A DNA stretch of 64,000 bases from Clostridia bacterium (GCA_017508485.1 JAFVYV010000012.1:62001-126000); one strand, 5' to 3'; positions 8,092 to 16,138 are shown, counted from the stretch's first letter. Numbers and translations are program-made. The notes: generated from the sequence alone by a model not told the origin.

Positions 8092-8894
8092 TGAAAGACG
8101 TTTCTTTTGGTCAGTATTATAACACCACTTCGTTCGTTCACAAAATGGACGCAAGGGTTAAAATACTGCTTTCAATTGCATATATAGTAGCCGTATTTTT
8201 AGTAAAAGAATTTCACTTTTACGGCTTTTTGGCTGCATTTTTGTTTATAGTTTTAACCACTATTTTTTCAAAAGTGCCCTTTTTTAGCGTACTTAGAAGC
8301 GTAAAAGGCATACTGTTTTTCGTTATATTTTCTGCCGTTTTACAAATATTTTTCAACACGGCAGGGGAAGTTGTTTTTTCTTGGAAATTTATAACTATAA
8401 CGGACAAAGGTTTACTTAAAGCCGGGTTTATAGTTTGCAGAATTATGATGATTGTTATGGGTACTGCGCTACTCACTTTAACTACCACTCCGGTTGAACT
8501 AGCAGACGGTATTGAAAGTTTACTTTCTCCACTAAAACTAATAAAATTCCCTGTGCACGAATTTGCTTTAATAATGAGTATTGCACTTCGTTTTATTCCT
8601 ACTTTGATGGAAGAAACGGATAGAATTATAAAGGCGCAAAAGGCAAGGGGCGCTGATTTTGAAAGTGGTAATTTAATTAAAAGAGCAAAGGCAATGATAC
8701 CTATTTTAATTCCACTTTTAGTTAGTTCGTTTAGGCGTGCTGATGAACTAGCAGACGCAATGGACGCAAGGTGCTATTCTGGTTCTAAAGGCAGAACAAA
8801 ATATAAAAAACAAAGAATAACTTACAGAGATATTATAGGCTTTTTAGTGTTAGCAGGGCTAATAGTCGGCATAGTATTTCTTAACGGTGTATAA
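8091..8894 (+). CDS. ecfT: ECF transporter transmembrane scaffold EcfT
   Basis: The 267-residue membrane subunit that couples the two ATPases to exchangeable S components. It has about five to six hydrophobic helices and, in the cytoplasmic coupling region, the two Ala-Arg motifs known to contact the ATPases (KARGADF and DARCYSG). The C-terminus returns to the membrane and ends in VFLNGV. Start and stop codons overlap those of both neighbours by one base. Confidence 0.95.
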   Translation: MKDVSFGQYYNTTSFVHKMDARVKILLSIAYIVAVFLVKEFHFYGFLAAFLFIVLTTIFSKVPFFSVLRSVKGILFFVIFSAVLQIFFNTAGEVVFSWKFITITDKGLLKAGFIVCRIMMIVMGTALLTLTTTPVELADGIESLLSPLKLIKFPVHEFALIMSIALRFIPTLMEETDRIIKAQKARGADFESGNLIKRAKAMIPILIPLLVSSFRRADELADAMDARCYSGSKGRTKYKKQRITYRDIIGFLVLAGLIVGIVFLNGV

Positions 8895-9649
8895 TGAATA
8901 TAAAGTTAACCATTTGCTACGATGGAACTGATTTTTTAGGGTGGCAAATACAAAAAAAGGGAAGAACCGTTCAAGAAGAAGTTGAAAAAGCAATTTTTTC
9001 TTTAACGGGTGAAAGGGTAAAGTTAGTAGGTAGTGGTAGAACGGACACAGGCGTTTCTGCAATGGCCCAAGTTGCTAATTTTAAGACGGAAAGTACCATT
9101 AAGCCCGAAAAGTTTAGTTTAGCGCTAAACACTATTTTACCAAGTGATGTGAAAGTGCTAAAAAGTGAGTTAGTTCCTGATGATTTTAGCGCAAGATTTT
9201 CTGCACTAAAAAAGACTTACGAATACAAATTTTATAAATCAAAGGTAGAAATTCCTATTTTAGAAAGGTTTGCTTTAAGGGTTAACGAAAGCATAGATGT
9301 TTCTAAAATGCAAGACGCAGTAGAAGTGTTTTTAGGGGAGCAAGACTTTAAGTGTTTTTTAAAAAGTGGCTCTAGCGTAAAAAATACGGTTAGAACTATT
9401 TACGATGCAAAAATTTTTGAAAAAGACGACTGTTTTATCTTTTCAGTAACGGGCAACGGCTTTTTATATAATATGGTTAGAACTATGGTTGGCTCGCTTT
9501 TACTTGTCGGCGAAGGCAAAATTACAAAGGAAACCTTAAGCGAAATTATAAAGACTGGCGACAGAAAAAGAGTTGGCAGAACGGTTTTAGCAAAAGGACT
9601 ACTTTTAAAAGAAGTGGTTTACCAACAAAACACAACATATTGTGGTTGA
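8894..9649 (+). CDS. truA: tRNA pseudouridine(38-40) synthase TruA
   Basis: Isomerises uridine to pseudouridine at positions 38-40 of the tRNA anticodon arm. The 251-residue protein opens with the TruA start KLTICYDGTDFLGWQ and has the catalytic aspartate in GSGRTDTGVSA. Further on are the conserved KTYEYKF strand and the C-terminal GNGFLYNMVRTMVG motif. It overlaps the end of ecfT by one base. An ecfA-ecfA-ecfT-truA order, often followed by rplM-rpsI, is widespread in Bacillota, as seen here. Confidence 0.97.
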   Translation: MNIKLTICYDGTDFLGWQIQKKGRTVQEEVEKAIFSLTGERVKLVGSGRTDTGVSAMAQVANFKTESTIKPEKFSLALNTILPSDVKVLKSELVPDDFSARFSALKKTYEYKFYKSKVEIPILERFALRVNESIDVSKMQDAVEVFLGEQDFKCFLKSGSSVKNTVRTIYDAKIFEKDDCFIFSVTGNGFLYNMVRTMVGSLLLVGEGKITKETLSEIIKTGDRKRVGRTVLAKGLLLKEVVYQQNTTYCG

Positions 9650-9734
9650 AAATTTTTTGCAACCGATAAAATTTAAAAAATGATAAAAAAGGGCGTTTTT
9701 TAGGCTAAAAATGTTAAAAATGCTTGGAAAATGC

Positions 9735-9763
9735 TTGACAAAAGGCGTATTATTTTATAAAAT
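9735..9763 (+). promoter_or_regulatory. Strong sigma-A promoter of rplM-rpsI
   Basis: TTGACA (9735-9740), 17 bases, TAAAAT (9758-9763). The predicted start near 9770 leaves a leader of about 97 bases before rplM. Confidence 0.75.
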
Positions 9764-9770
9764 AAACAAG

Positions 9771-9866
9771 CGTTAAATTGGAAAAGTTCGTGAGTTTTGT
9801 AGGATTAGCCCCCGAAGAACTAAACGATTTTACATTTATAAATAAAAATACAAGGAGATTTTTACG
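9771..9866 (+). promoter_or_regulatory. Candidate structured L13 operon leader
   Basis: The untranslated leader contains a short stem AGTTC (9785-9789) with GAACT (9817-9821) enclosing a G/T-rich loop and a CCCCC tract. Ribosomal protein leaders upstream of rplM are known in Bacillota, so autoregulation by L13 is plausible; I cannot match a covariance model by eye. Confidence 0.4.
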
Positions 9867-10298
9867 ATGAGAACCTATATGGCACATAAAGAGACTGTAG
9901 AAAGAAAGTGGTTCGTTGTGGACGCTGAAGGTCAGCCTCTAGGAAGAGTTGCTTCAAGAGTTGCCGCAATTTTAAGAGGTAAACATAAGCCTACTTTTAC
10001 TCCTAACGTAGACACAGGCGACTTCGTTATCGTTCTTAACTGCGACAAGGTAGTTTTAACAGGTAAAAAATTAGAAAATAAAATGTACAGATATCATACT
10101 GGACACGTTGGTGGCTTAAAGGAAATCACTTACAAAAAGTTGATGGAAAACAAGGCTGACGTAGCAGTTTACGAAGCTATTAAAGGAATGCTTCCAAAAA
10201 ATAGCTTAGGCAGACAAATGATTAAGAAACTTAAGGTTTATAGAGGTGCTGAACACAACCATCAAGCACAAAAGCCAGAAGTTTTAAAGCTTGTTTAA
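9867..10298 (+). CDS. rplM: 50S ribosomal protein L13
   Basis: The 143-residue large-subunit protein, recognised from the N-terminus ([19 protein letters not shown]) and from [20 protein letters not shown], a nearly invariant L13 stretch. [12 protein letters not shown] and [14 protein letters not shown] near the end are also typical. AAGGAGA is well placed before the ATG. It forms the usual two-gene operon with rpsI, 12 bases downstream. Confidence 0.98.
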   Translation: MRTYMAHKETVERKWFVVDAEGQPLGRVASRVAAILRGKHKPTFTPNVDTGDFVIVLNCDKVVLTGKKLENKMYRYHTGHVGGLKEITYKKLMENKADVAVYEAIKGMLPKNSLGRQMIKKLKVYRGAEHNHQAQKPEVLKLV

Positions 10299-10310
10299 TG
10301 AGGTGTAATT

Positions 10311-10724
10311 ATGGCAAAAACAGCTAGTAAGAAAAAGATTCAATATTGGGGAACCGGTAGAAGAAAGAAGGCTATCGCTAGAGTTCGCCTTATCCCTGGT
10401 GGAAACGGTACTATCGTTATCAACAAAAAGTCACTTGACGAATACTTTGGTTTAGATACTTTAAAGTTTATCGTTAAGCAACCTTTAACTTTAACTGAAA
10501 GATTATCTGCATACGACGTTATGGTTAACGTTTGCGGTGGTGGTTTTACTGGCCAAGCTGGTGCAATCAGACACGGTATTGCAAGAGCATTAGTTGAAGC
10601 TGAACCTGAACTTCGTGCAATCGTTAAGAAAGAAGGTTTCTTAACAAGAGATTCAAGAATGAAGGAAAGAAAGAAGTACGGTTTAAAGAAGGCACGTCGT
10701 GCTCCACAATTTAGCAAGAGATAA
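10311..10724 (+). CDS. rpsI: 30S ribosomal protein S9
   Basis: The 137-residue small-subunit protein. [15 protein letters not shown] near the start, [19 protein letters not shown] in the centre and the basic tail [16 protein letters not shown], which reaches toward the P-site tRNA, are all diagnostic of S9. It has a short lysine-rich N-terminal extension. It follows rplM with its own GAGGTG site, and a terminator comes next. Confidence 0.98.
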   Translation: MAKTASKKKIQYWGTGRRKKAIARVRLIPGGNGTIVINKKSLDEYFGLDTLKFIVKQPLTLTERLSAYDVMVNVCGGGFTGQAGAIRHGIARALVEAEPELRAIVKKEGFLTRDSRMKERKKYGLKKARRAPQFSKR

Positions 10725-10742
10725 TTTCAAAATTGTTTCTAT

Positions 10743-10776
10743 ATTCCCACAAGCGAAAAGTTTGTGGGAATTTTTT
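10743..10776 (+). terminator. Intrinsic terminator of rplM-rpsI
   Basis: A perfect 10-bp stem (ATTCCCACAA with TTGTGGGAAT) followed by six T. Confidence 0.9.
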
Positions 10777-10825
10777 ATAAAAAATTTTTGGTTTTTTATT
10801 AAAAGTAGGTAAAATTTATAAAAAA

Positions 10826-11017
10826 CTATCTTTTATTTTGCACTCTTTTAACAAAATCTTGGTGGTTTTTTACTGAATTTATATATGCGTTTTTGAAAGA
10901 ACTCTCCTTATTTTTCTCAGGTGGCGCGCTTTCCTTTATAGGTAAAGGTTTCTTTACTTCTTCCGTTAGCAAAGAAGAAAGAGAGTTTATCAACTTAAAA
11001 ATACTGAATTTATCCAT
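10826..11017 (-). CDS. Short hypothetical protein, 63 residues
   Basis: A small minus-strand frame with an AAAAGGGG ribosome binding site about 7-8 bases before the ATG. The product starts with an amphipathic helix (DKFSIFKLINSLSSLL), has a Pro/Glu-rich middle and ends with a basic helix (NSVKNHQDFVKRVQNKR). No family is recognised. It stands alone between two plus-strand transcription units. The ribosome binding site and sensible composition favour a real gene, but its length leaves doubt. Confidence 0.5.
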   Translation of the reverse strand: MDKFSIFKLINSLSSLLTEEVKKPLPIKESAPPEKNKESSFKNAYINSVKNHQDFVKRVQNKR

Positions 11018-11066
11018 AAATAACCCCTTTTTTAATTTAAAAATACCAAAAGCAATTAAAAAATAA

Positions 11067-11095
11067 TTGCAAAAGTTTTTTATATAGTATATAAT
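11067..11095 (+). promoter_or_regulatory. Sigma-A promoter of the lipoprotein gene
   Basis: TTGCAA (11067-11072), 17 bases, TATAAT (11090-11095). The roughly 100-base leader that follows contains a small CCCTAAAAATAGGG hairpin of unknown role. Confidence 0.65.
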
Positions 11096-11203
11096 GTATT
11101 GCGTATGAAACCCTAAAAATAGGGATATTTAAATTTAACCCGTATATTTTATGCGGTGGCAAAATAAATATGTTTACAATTAAAAATAAAGGTAGTGAAC
11201 AAA

Positions 11204-12967
11204 ATGAAAAAAAGATTTTTTAAGATTTTAATAACCGTTTGTCTTGCGTTAAGCGTATGTTTAACGGCAGTTGGCTGCAGGGCTCCTTTTACGCTTTCTT
11301 TAACCAACCCGGGGGATGTTATTGAAAACGCAGGTTTTGTTGCTGAAACGGAAAATTATATCTATTTTATTAACGGGGTAGAAGAATCTTCAAAAGAAAA
11401 TAAATATGGTACGCCAGTTAAAGGCTCTTTAATGGTTGCCGATAAAACGGATTTATCAAAGGCAGAAATAGCCGTTCCAAAACTATTCGTTGCAAATGAT
11501 TATACTGCAGGTCTTTATATTTTTGACGGTAGCATTTATTATGCAACGCCAACAACTCAAAAGAACACTTCTGGTGAAGTTGCTTTTGAATACGTAGATT
11601 TTTGTAAGTCTACTCTAGACGGCAAAGAAACGGAAACTTATTTTTCAGTAATAGGTACTGTTTTAGAATACAGAATAGTTGAAGTTGAAGAAGTTGTTTA
11701 TATCGTTTATTTTGACGGCAACTTAGAAGAATTAGCAGTTTTCAACACGGCAACTAAAGAAAAAACTGTTATTAAAGAAAAGGTTACGGACTTCTACTTC
11801 TTACCAAGCGATATGGTAGAAGATTTTATAGTTGCTTATTCAGTAACTACTGAAAAGGACTGGACAAGTGAAGAAGAAACCCCTTCAACTTACGCTTATA
11901 ACGAAGTTTACGGTTATAGCATAAAAGAAGGTTCAAAAAAGATTTTAGATGGTAACGGTAACGGTTTAGGCAGTATTTCTTATGCAATAACAGGTGCTTA
12001 TAACGGCTACGTTTTCTATACGGCTACTGAAACTTATGAAACAGATGCCGACTTACAAACAAAGTACTACGGAGTAAAAGCAGGTGATTTGTGGGGGGCT
12101 GGTAAAGAAAAGGCTACTTTATTAAACGCAAGTGCAAAAGATTATTTAGTAGTTACTTCTTACGTTGTGAGCCCAAGTGAAGTTTACTTTGTTGAAGACG
12201 GCTTTATCGTTAAAGAAGATTTAACGGTTGAAGCGTTAACAAACAAACAAATCGTTGCAAAAGCAAACTTTAGCGAAGTTGACTTTATTTACAACGGTTA
12301 TATTTACGGTAAAACTAGCGACAACCAAATTGCAAGAGTTGAACTTGGCGAAGAAAGGGCCCAAATCGTTGCAGAAAACGTTAAACTTGACTGGTACGAC
12401 TATAAAATTGTAGACGGCAAGTTATTCTTTATTGATGCTGAATACGGTGTAAACAATGTTAGTTACGTTGAAGTTGATAACGCAGTTGTTAAGGAAGAAA
12501 CGGACGACGACGGCGAAGTTACTAAAACTTACTTAGACGGCAAAACTGCTATCGGTAAACTTTCAGAAGAAGACAACTTAACTTTAGCAAACGCATATAT
12601 GAAGGAATTAGTTGAAAGTGGCGAAATCACTTTTGCTGAAGGCGAAGAAACCGAAGTTAAGTTAAACAAAGTTTTAGACGCTTACGAAGTATTAACTAAA
12701 AAGCAACAAAAGACTTTTGACAAAGAAAACGAAGAAACTATTGAAAACTACAAAAAGGCTTTAGAAGTAAGCAAACTTTTAATTAAGTTAGAAGGGTTTG
12801 AAAATGCTGAAACTGACGACGCAAGAGATGCTTTTGAAGCAGATTACACTAATGCAAGAAAGGCTATCGACGAACTTCTTAAAGATACCGACAATCAACC
12901 TATTTTAGACCTTTTAGTAGAAAACGGTAGATGGTATTTACAACAAGCAGGTAGATACTTTGCTTAA
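11204..12967 (+). CDS. Large surface lipoprotein, beta-propeller-like, unknown function
   Basis: A 587-residue secreted lipoprotein. The basic start, hydrophobic core and LTAVGC lipobox predict lipid attachment at the cysteine near residue 25. The body has many repeated short strands with Tyr/Gly turns such as ENYIYFINGVEES, GLYIFDGSIYYA and NGYIYGKTSDNQIARV. This pattern is seen in DUF5050-type beta-propellers. The last 130 residues are Glu/Lys-rich and probably helical. I use the ATG at 11204 because AAAGG is 11 bases upstream; a GTG three codons earlier is too close to it. Monocistronic, with its own promoter and terminator. The ligand is unknown. Confidence 0.8.
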   Translation: MKKRFFKILITVCLALSVCLTAVGCRAPFTLSLTNPGDVIENAGFVAETENYIYFINGVEESSKENKYGTPVKGSLMVADKTDLSKAEIAVPKLFVANDYTAGLYIFDGSIYYATPTTQKNTSGEVAFEYVDFCKSTLDGKETETYFSVIGTVLEYRIVEVEEVVYIVYFDGNLEELAVFNTATKEKTVIKEKVTDFYFLPSDMVEDFIVAYSVTTEKDWTSEEETPSTYAYNEVYGYSIKEGSKKILDGNGNGLGSISYAITGAYNGYVFYTATETYETDADLQTKYYGVKAGDLWGAGKEKATLLNASAKDYLVVTSYVVSPSEVYFVEDGFIVKEDLTVEALTNKQIVAKANFSEVDFIYNGYIYGKTSDNQIARVELGEERAQIVAENVKLDWYDYKIVDGKLFFIDAEYGVNNVSYVEVDNAVVKEETDDDGEVTKTYLDGKTAIGKLSEEDNLTLANAYMKELVESGEITFAEGEETEVKLNKVLDAYEVLTKKQQKTFDKENEETIENYKKALEVSKLLIKLEGFENAETDDARDAFEADYTNARKAIDELLKDTDNQPILDLLVENGRWYLQQAGRYFA

Positions 12968-12984
12968 TTAAAAATTAAAACCTA

Positions 12985-13016
12985 AAGGGTGGTTTATTTT
13001 AAGCCACTCTTTTTTG
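12985..13016 (+). terminator. Intrinsic terminator of the lipoprotein gene
   Basis: Stem AGGGTGGTTTA paired with TAAGCCACTCT (with G-U pairs), then a run of T. Confidence 0.75.
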
Positions 13017-13063
13017 TTTTAAAAAATCTATAGCAAAACACTAAGAACTTGCAAATTTTGTCG

Positions 13064-13131
13064 TTTTTTGTTCAAAAATAAAATGTTTTGTAAAAAAATC
13101 ATTTTTTGACACATATTTTTGTTCAAAAATA
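13064..13131 (+). promoter_or_regulatory. Paired near-palindromic repeats upstream of spo0A
   Basis: TTTTTGTTCAAAAATA occurs twice (13065-13080 and 13116-13131). The second copy extends to TATTTTTG-TT-CAAAAATA, an 8-bp inverted repeat. Between and before them are Spo0A-box-like TGTC sequences (TTTGTCG near 13057; TGTCAAA on the minus strand near 13107). Likely a regulator-binding region. Confidence 0.45.
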
Positions 13132-13132
13132 C

Positions 13133-13161
13133 TTTAAATATTACAAAATTTGTAGTATAAT
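13133..13161 (+). promoter_or_regulatory. Promoter of spo0A
   Basis: TTTAAA (13133-13138), 17 bases, TATAAT (13156-13161). An alternative is TTGACA (13106-13111), 18 bases, TACTTT. Confidence 0.55.
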
Positions 13162-13190
13162 AATGGTACTAAAAATAAAGGAGATTAAAA

Positions 13191-13928
13191 ATGTTAAAAA
13201 AGACCGTTGTTATACTTGAAGATAACGAACAGATTAAAGAAGAATTAAAAAGGGTGCTTGATGATTCTTTTTTAATTGTTGGAGAAACAAACGACGGAAA
13301 AGAAGGTGTTGAAATTTGCAAAGGATTAAACCCGGATTTTTTGATAAGTAATTTTTTTCTTGCAGGGGCTGACGGCTTGTGGGTATTAGACAAAATTAAC
13401 CAAAACGGATTAGATACTAAAACAATAATGCTTATAAATTGTTATAAGGAAGAACTTATTGAAAAGGTTATATTAAAAGGCGCGTATTATTTTATGACAA
13501 AGCCGTTTAATTTTGAACTATTAAAAGAAAGAATGGTAGGAGACAAGGAAAAGGCTATTGAACCTTATATAAAAAGGACAATTTCTTTAGAAGAAAAGAT
13601 TAGCAAAATTTTTATCAACGTTGGTATTCCACCACATATTAAAGGGTATTCTTATTTAAGAGAAGGGGTTAAAATGGCAATAAATAACCCAGAGATTATC
13701 AACAACATAACCAAAAAACTTTATCCTAAAATAGGCGAAAAGTACGATACGACTGCAAGTAAAGTAGAACGTGCAATTCGCCACGCAATAGAAGTTGCGT
13801 TCAATCGTGGAAGAATAGAAAATATCAATAATATATTAGGTGTAAAAGCGTTCGTTGGTGCAGAAAAACCGACAAATGGTGAGTTTATCGCACTAGTTGC
13901 CGATAAAATGATACTTGAAGAGGCGTAA
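13191..13928 (+). CDS. spo0A: Sporulation master regulator Spo0A with a non-phosphorylatable receiver
   Basis: A 245-residue response regulator. The C-terminal half is unmistakable Spo0A: GIPPHIKGYSYLREGVKMAI and the recognition helix region ASKVERAIRHAIEVAFNRG. The receiver keeps the acidic pocket (E10, D11), the DGL loop and the conserved K104. At the phosphoacceptor position, however, the Spo0A consensus VLDIIMP is replaced by ISNFFLA, so Asn54 stands where the aspartate should be (codon AAT at 13350). The switch threonine after IML is also changed, to Ile82. DNA binding should be intact, but phosphorelay control as in Bacillus cannot operate through this residue. GGAG precedes the ATG. 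Monocistronic. Confidence 0.93.
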   Translation: MLKKTVVILEDNEQIKEELKRVLDDSFLIVGETNDGKEGVEICKGLNPDFLISNFFLAGADGLWVLDKINQNGLDTKTIMLINCYKEELIEKVILKGAYYFMTKPFNFELLKERMVGDKEKAIEPYIKRTISLEEKISKIFINVGIPPHIKGYSYLREGVKMAINNPEIINNITKKLYPKIGEKYDTTASKVERAIRHAIEVAFNRGRIENINNILGVKAFVGAEKPTNGEFIALVADKMILEEA

Positions 13929-13963
13929 AAGATAAAAAATTTAAAAAATTTTATTAAAAATAG

Positions 13964-13992
13964 TTTACAAATCATACGAATACTGCTATATT
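13964..13992 (+). promoter_or_regulatory. Sigma-A promoter upstream of the zinc-ribbon gene
   Basis: TTTACA (13964-13969), 17 bases, TATATT (13987-13992), about 100 bases before the ATG at 14092. Confidence 0.55.
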
Positions 13993-14091
13993 CTATATGC
14001 GTTAAATATCTTTTGTAAAAAAGTAAATTAATTTTTATTTTTTGCATATAAAAAGATAAATAGATAAAAATAATTAAACGGAGATTTAATT

Positions 14092-14589
14092 ATGGCAGGA
14101 AAGTATGTTTTATGCCCAAGATGCGAACTAAACTATATTCGTGAAGAAGATGAATTATGCGCAGTTTGTAAAGCAGAATTAAAAATTGGACCAAGTCTTG
14201 TTTTTGCAGTTGATGAAGACGAAGATGTTTTAGAACTTTGCCCAGTATGTAAACAAGTTTACATCAAAGCAGGGGAAGAAATGTGTGCTAAATGTCTTGA
14301 AGAAGAAAACTTAAAGAACAACGACCAAATTGATATGGATAAAGACGAAGAATGGAAAAACTTCCTTGACGACGATAAAGATGAAGACGACGACTTAAAT
14401 GATGAAGAAATTAAGTCTTTAGACCAAATCGCAAAAGAAGAAGCCGACGAATTCTTTGATGATGAAGAAGAGGAAGAAGATATCGTTTACCATAACGAAG
14501 TTGACGATTTTGAAATTCCTGAAGTTGATGAAGCCGACTTTGAAGATTACGACGAAGAAGATGAAGAAGGGGAAGAAGACGACCTTTAA
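14092..14589 (+). CDS. Double zinc-ribbon protein with a strongly acidic C-terminal half
   Basis: A 165-residue soluble protein. The first 70 residues hold two four-cysteine metal-binding knuckles: CPRCELNY...CAVCKAE and CPVCKQVY...CAKCLEE. From about residue 80 the sequence is almost entirely Asp and Glu, so it should be disordered and highly negative. I do not recognise a named family. The layout suggests a nucleic-acid- or protein-interacting factor, possibly a transcription-associated acidic protein, but that is inference. ACGGAGA precedes the ATG. veg follows 42 bases downstream, probably in the same transcript. Confidence 0.75.
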   Translation: MAGKYVLCPRCELNYIREEDELCAVCKAELKIGPSLVFAVDEDEDVLELCPVCKQVYIKAGEEMCAKCLEEENLKNNDQIDMDKDEEWKNFLDDDKDEDDDLNDEEIKSLDQIAKEEADEFFDDEEEEEDIVYHNEVDDFEIPEVDEADFEDYDEEDEEGEEDDL

Positions 14590-14631
14590 TATTTAGGTAT
14601 AAAAAGTTTCCTTTTAGGGAACAATTTATAT

Positions 14632-14871
14632 ATGATAAAAAAAGGCAGTTCCATTTCTTTAGTAAAAAATAAAATTTTAAGTTATTATAATAAGGACGTA
14701 GAAGTAACGGTAAATCTTGGTAGAAACAAAAAAGTTTCCTTTTTAGGTAAACTTACGGGCGTATACCCGGCACTTTTCACCGTTAGCCCTTTTGATAAAA
14801 GTTTTATAGGCAAAACTTCTTACTCATACCAAGAGTATCTTTGCGGGCAGGTTTTTATTAAAGAAAAATAA
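14632..14871 (+). CDS. veg: Veg family protein (DUF1021)
   Basis: A 79-residue small protein. The order GRNKKVSFLGKLTGVYPALFTV followed by SYSYQEYLCGQVFI matches the Veg family, which has G(R)xK ... G.L...YPS.F.V ... SYSY.D.L. Veg is a short, highly expressed Gram-positive protein linked to biofilm gene expression and spore outgrowth in Bacillus; its biochemical role is unsettled. AGGGAA lies upstream of the ATG. A terminator overlaps the stop codon region. Confidence 0.8.
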   Translation: MIKKGSSISLVKNKILSYYNKDVEVTVNLGRNKKVSFLGKLTGVYPALFTVSPFDKSFIGKTSYSYQEYLCGQVFIKEK

Positions 14872-14901
14872 AACACGAAGTAAAAATTCGTGTTTTTTTA
14901 T
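14871..14901. terminator. Bidirectional terminator between veg and fic
   Basis: A 9-bp stem AAACACGAA with TTCGTGTTT and flanking A and T runs; it can serve the convergent veg and Fic genes. Confidence 0.8.
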
Positions 14902-14937
14902 TTTAAATTTTTAACTAGAAAAACTTTAGATAATTTT

Positions 14938-15789
14938 TTAATCTTCTTCGTAGTAGTATGAATAGTCTATGCCTTTCATAAAAATTTCACGGTCGTTTAT
15001 TTTGTCGGTTAGTGCGTTTTCAACAAGAGTTAAAATATCGCTATAATCTACAACGCTTAATTTCATTGCGTCTAAATACTTGGTTTTATCTATCTTGCTC
15101 CAATCAACGCATTTAGAAAGATTTTTCTTCAAAATTAAGTCTAACCAAATTCTAGTTGTTCTGCCGTTGCCTTCCATAAAAGGGTGAGCAACGTTCATTT
15201 CAACGTATTTTTTAACAATTTGTTCAACCGTTTTTTCAGGCATTTTTTCAATATCTAAAAGAGTTTTATCTAAATACCCTATACTTGCAAAAGTAAAACC
15301 ACCCTTAGAGATGTTTACCTTTCTAATTTGCCCTGCAAAATCGTATAGACCACCAAAAAGGTACGCGTGAATTTGTTGTAAGCCGTTTACCGTGCCAATT
15401 TCAACGTCATTTATTATTCCGTTTTCAAAAAGTTCATACGCCTTATTTTTACTTTGTTCATCAACGGAAGTTCCTTTTGTTTTAATCCATTTTAAGAACA
15501 CGTCTGACTTTTTGCTTGGCAAAATTGCAATAAGCAAGTTTAATCCGTCGTCATCTATAACGTCGGTCAAATATTTTTTACCGTCTTTTGCAGTTAACTT
15601 CAGTTGTCTACAAATTGATGACAACTGAGAGTTTCTCTTTTTTAAAGTGTTCCAGTATTTACGGGGAGAAGTGCTTAAAGAAAGTGCTTCTATAATATCA
15701 ACGGCGCACAACCACCAACGAGAACTTTCTTCATCCCAAACAGAACGAACGGGAACGTTATCAAAAAATCTAATAGAAGTTTTAATCAT
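14938..15789 (-). CDS. Fic-family protein with an N-terminal BRO-N-like domain
   Basis: A 283-residue two-domain protein. The C-terminal half carries the complete Fic active site [12 protein letters not shown] (around residue 205), preceded by the [15 protein letters not shown] flap. Fic enzymes usually transfer AMP, or another nucleotide moiety, to hydroxyl side chains of target proteins. The first 100 residues ([20 protein letters not shown], then [17 protein letters not shown]) resemble the BRO/antirepressor N-terminal DNA-binding domain. I see no obvious inhibitory helix motif. It overlaps the upstream XRE regulator gene by 8 bases. Toxin, defence or self-regulating roles are all possible. 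Confidence 0.88.
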   Translation of the reverse strand: MIKTSIRFFDNVPVRSVWDEESSRWWLCAVDIIEALSLSTSPRKYWNTLKKRNSQLSSICRQLKLTAKDGKKYLTDVIDDDGLNLLIAILPSKKSDVFLKWIKTKGTSVDEQSKNKAYELFENGIINDVEIGTVNGLQQIHAYLFGGLYDFAGQIRKVNISKGGFTFASIGYLDKTLLDIEKMPEKTVEQIVKKYVEMNVAHPFMEGNGRTTRIWLDLILKKNLSKCVDWSKIDKTKYLDAMKLSVVDYSDILTLVENALTDKINDREIFMKGIDYSYYYEED

Positions 15790-15997
15790 TTTTGTTCTCC
15801 CTTACAATTTCTAAAATATCATCTAAGCCACAATTAAGCGCATTACATATTTTAAGAAGAATATCCATATGCACCGTTTCATTTCTACCAAGTTTTGCCA
15901 TAGCAGTAGTGGTAATTCCTGCTTTTATACGCAAATCTTCTTTGCGCATATCTTTGTCAATAAGAAGTTTCCACAATTTTTTATAACTTGTAGCCAT
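15782..15997 (-). CDS. XRE-family helix-turn-helix regulator
   Basis: A 71-residue single-domain DNA-binding protein of the Cro/C1 type. [20 protein letters not shown] is the first part of the fold, [19 protein letters not shown] contains the recognition helix, and [16 protein letters not shown] closes it, the pattern of compact HTH_26-like regulators. AGGAGA precedes the ATG. It is co-transcribed and overlaps with the Fic gene, so it probably represses the shared promoter, as in toxin-antitoxin and phage-like modules. Confidence 0.9.
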   Translation of the reverse strand: MATSYKKLWKLLIDKDMRKEDLRIKAGITTTAMAKLGRNETVHMDILLKICNALNCGLDDILEIVRENKND

Positions 15998-16037
15998 TTT
16001 TTATCTCCTAAAGGGAAGTTTATAAGTCGTTATAGTT

Positions 16038-16066
16038 ATTATACTACAGTAAAATAATTTTATCAA
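16038..16066 (-). promoter_or_regulatory. Promoter of the xre-fic module
   Basis: On the minus strand TTGATA (16061-16066), 17 bases, TATAAT (16038-16043), 40 bases before the XRE start. Confidence 0.7.
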
Positions 16067-16071
16067 GATAA

Positions 16072-16088
16072 TCTCTAATATTTAGAGA
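16072..16088. promoter_or_regulatory. Candidate operator palindrome
   Basis: TCTCTAA-TAT-TTAGAGA, a perfect 7-bp inverted repeat just upstream of the -35 box of the xre-fic promoter and between the divergent genes. A plausible XRE-binding site. Confidence 0.5.
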
Positions 16089-16108
16089 AAATGATTTTTT
16101 ACTAATTT

Positions 16109-16138
16109 TTGTCATAAAGTTGAACTTTTTTATATAAA
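16109..16138 (+). promoter_or_regulatory. Possible promoter of the DUF3794/LysM gene
   Basis: TTGTCA (16109-16114), 18 bases, TATAAA (16133-16138). A sporulation sigma factor could equally act here; the elements do not decide it. Confidence 0.4.

Noticed and set aside
10340..10717. A 125-codon open frame antisense to rpsI
   Set aside because: Shadow of a highly conserved ribosomal protein gene; no ribosome binding site and a composition typical of antisense frames.
15869..16057. Plus-strand open frames opposite the XRE gene
   Set aside because: Antisense shadows; the minus-strand gene has the helix-turn-helix pattern, promoter and ribosome binding site.
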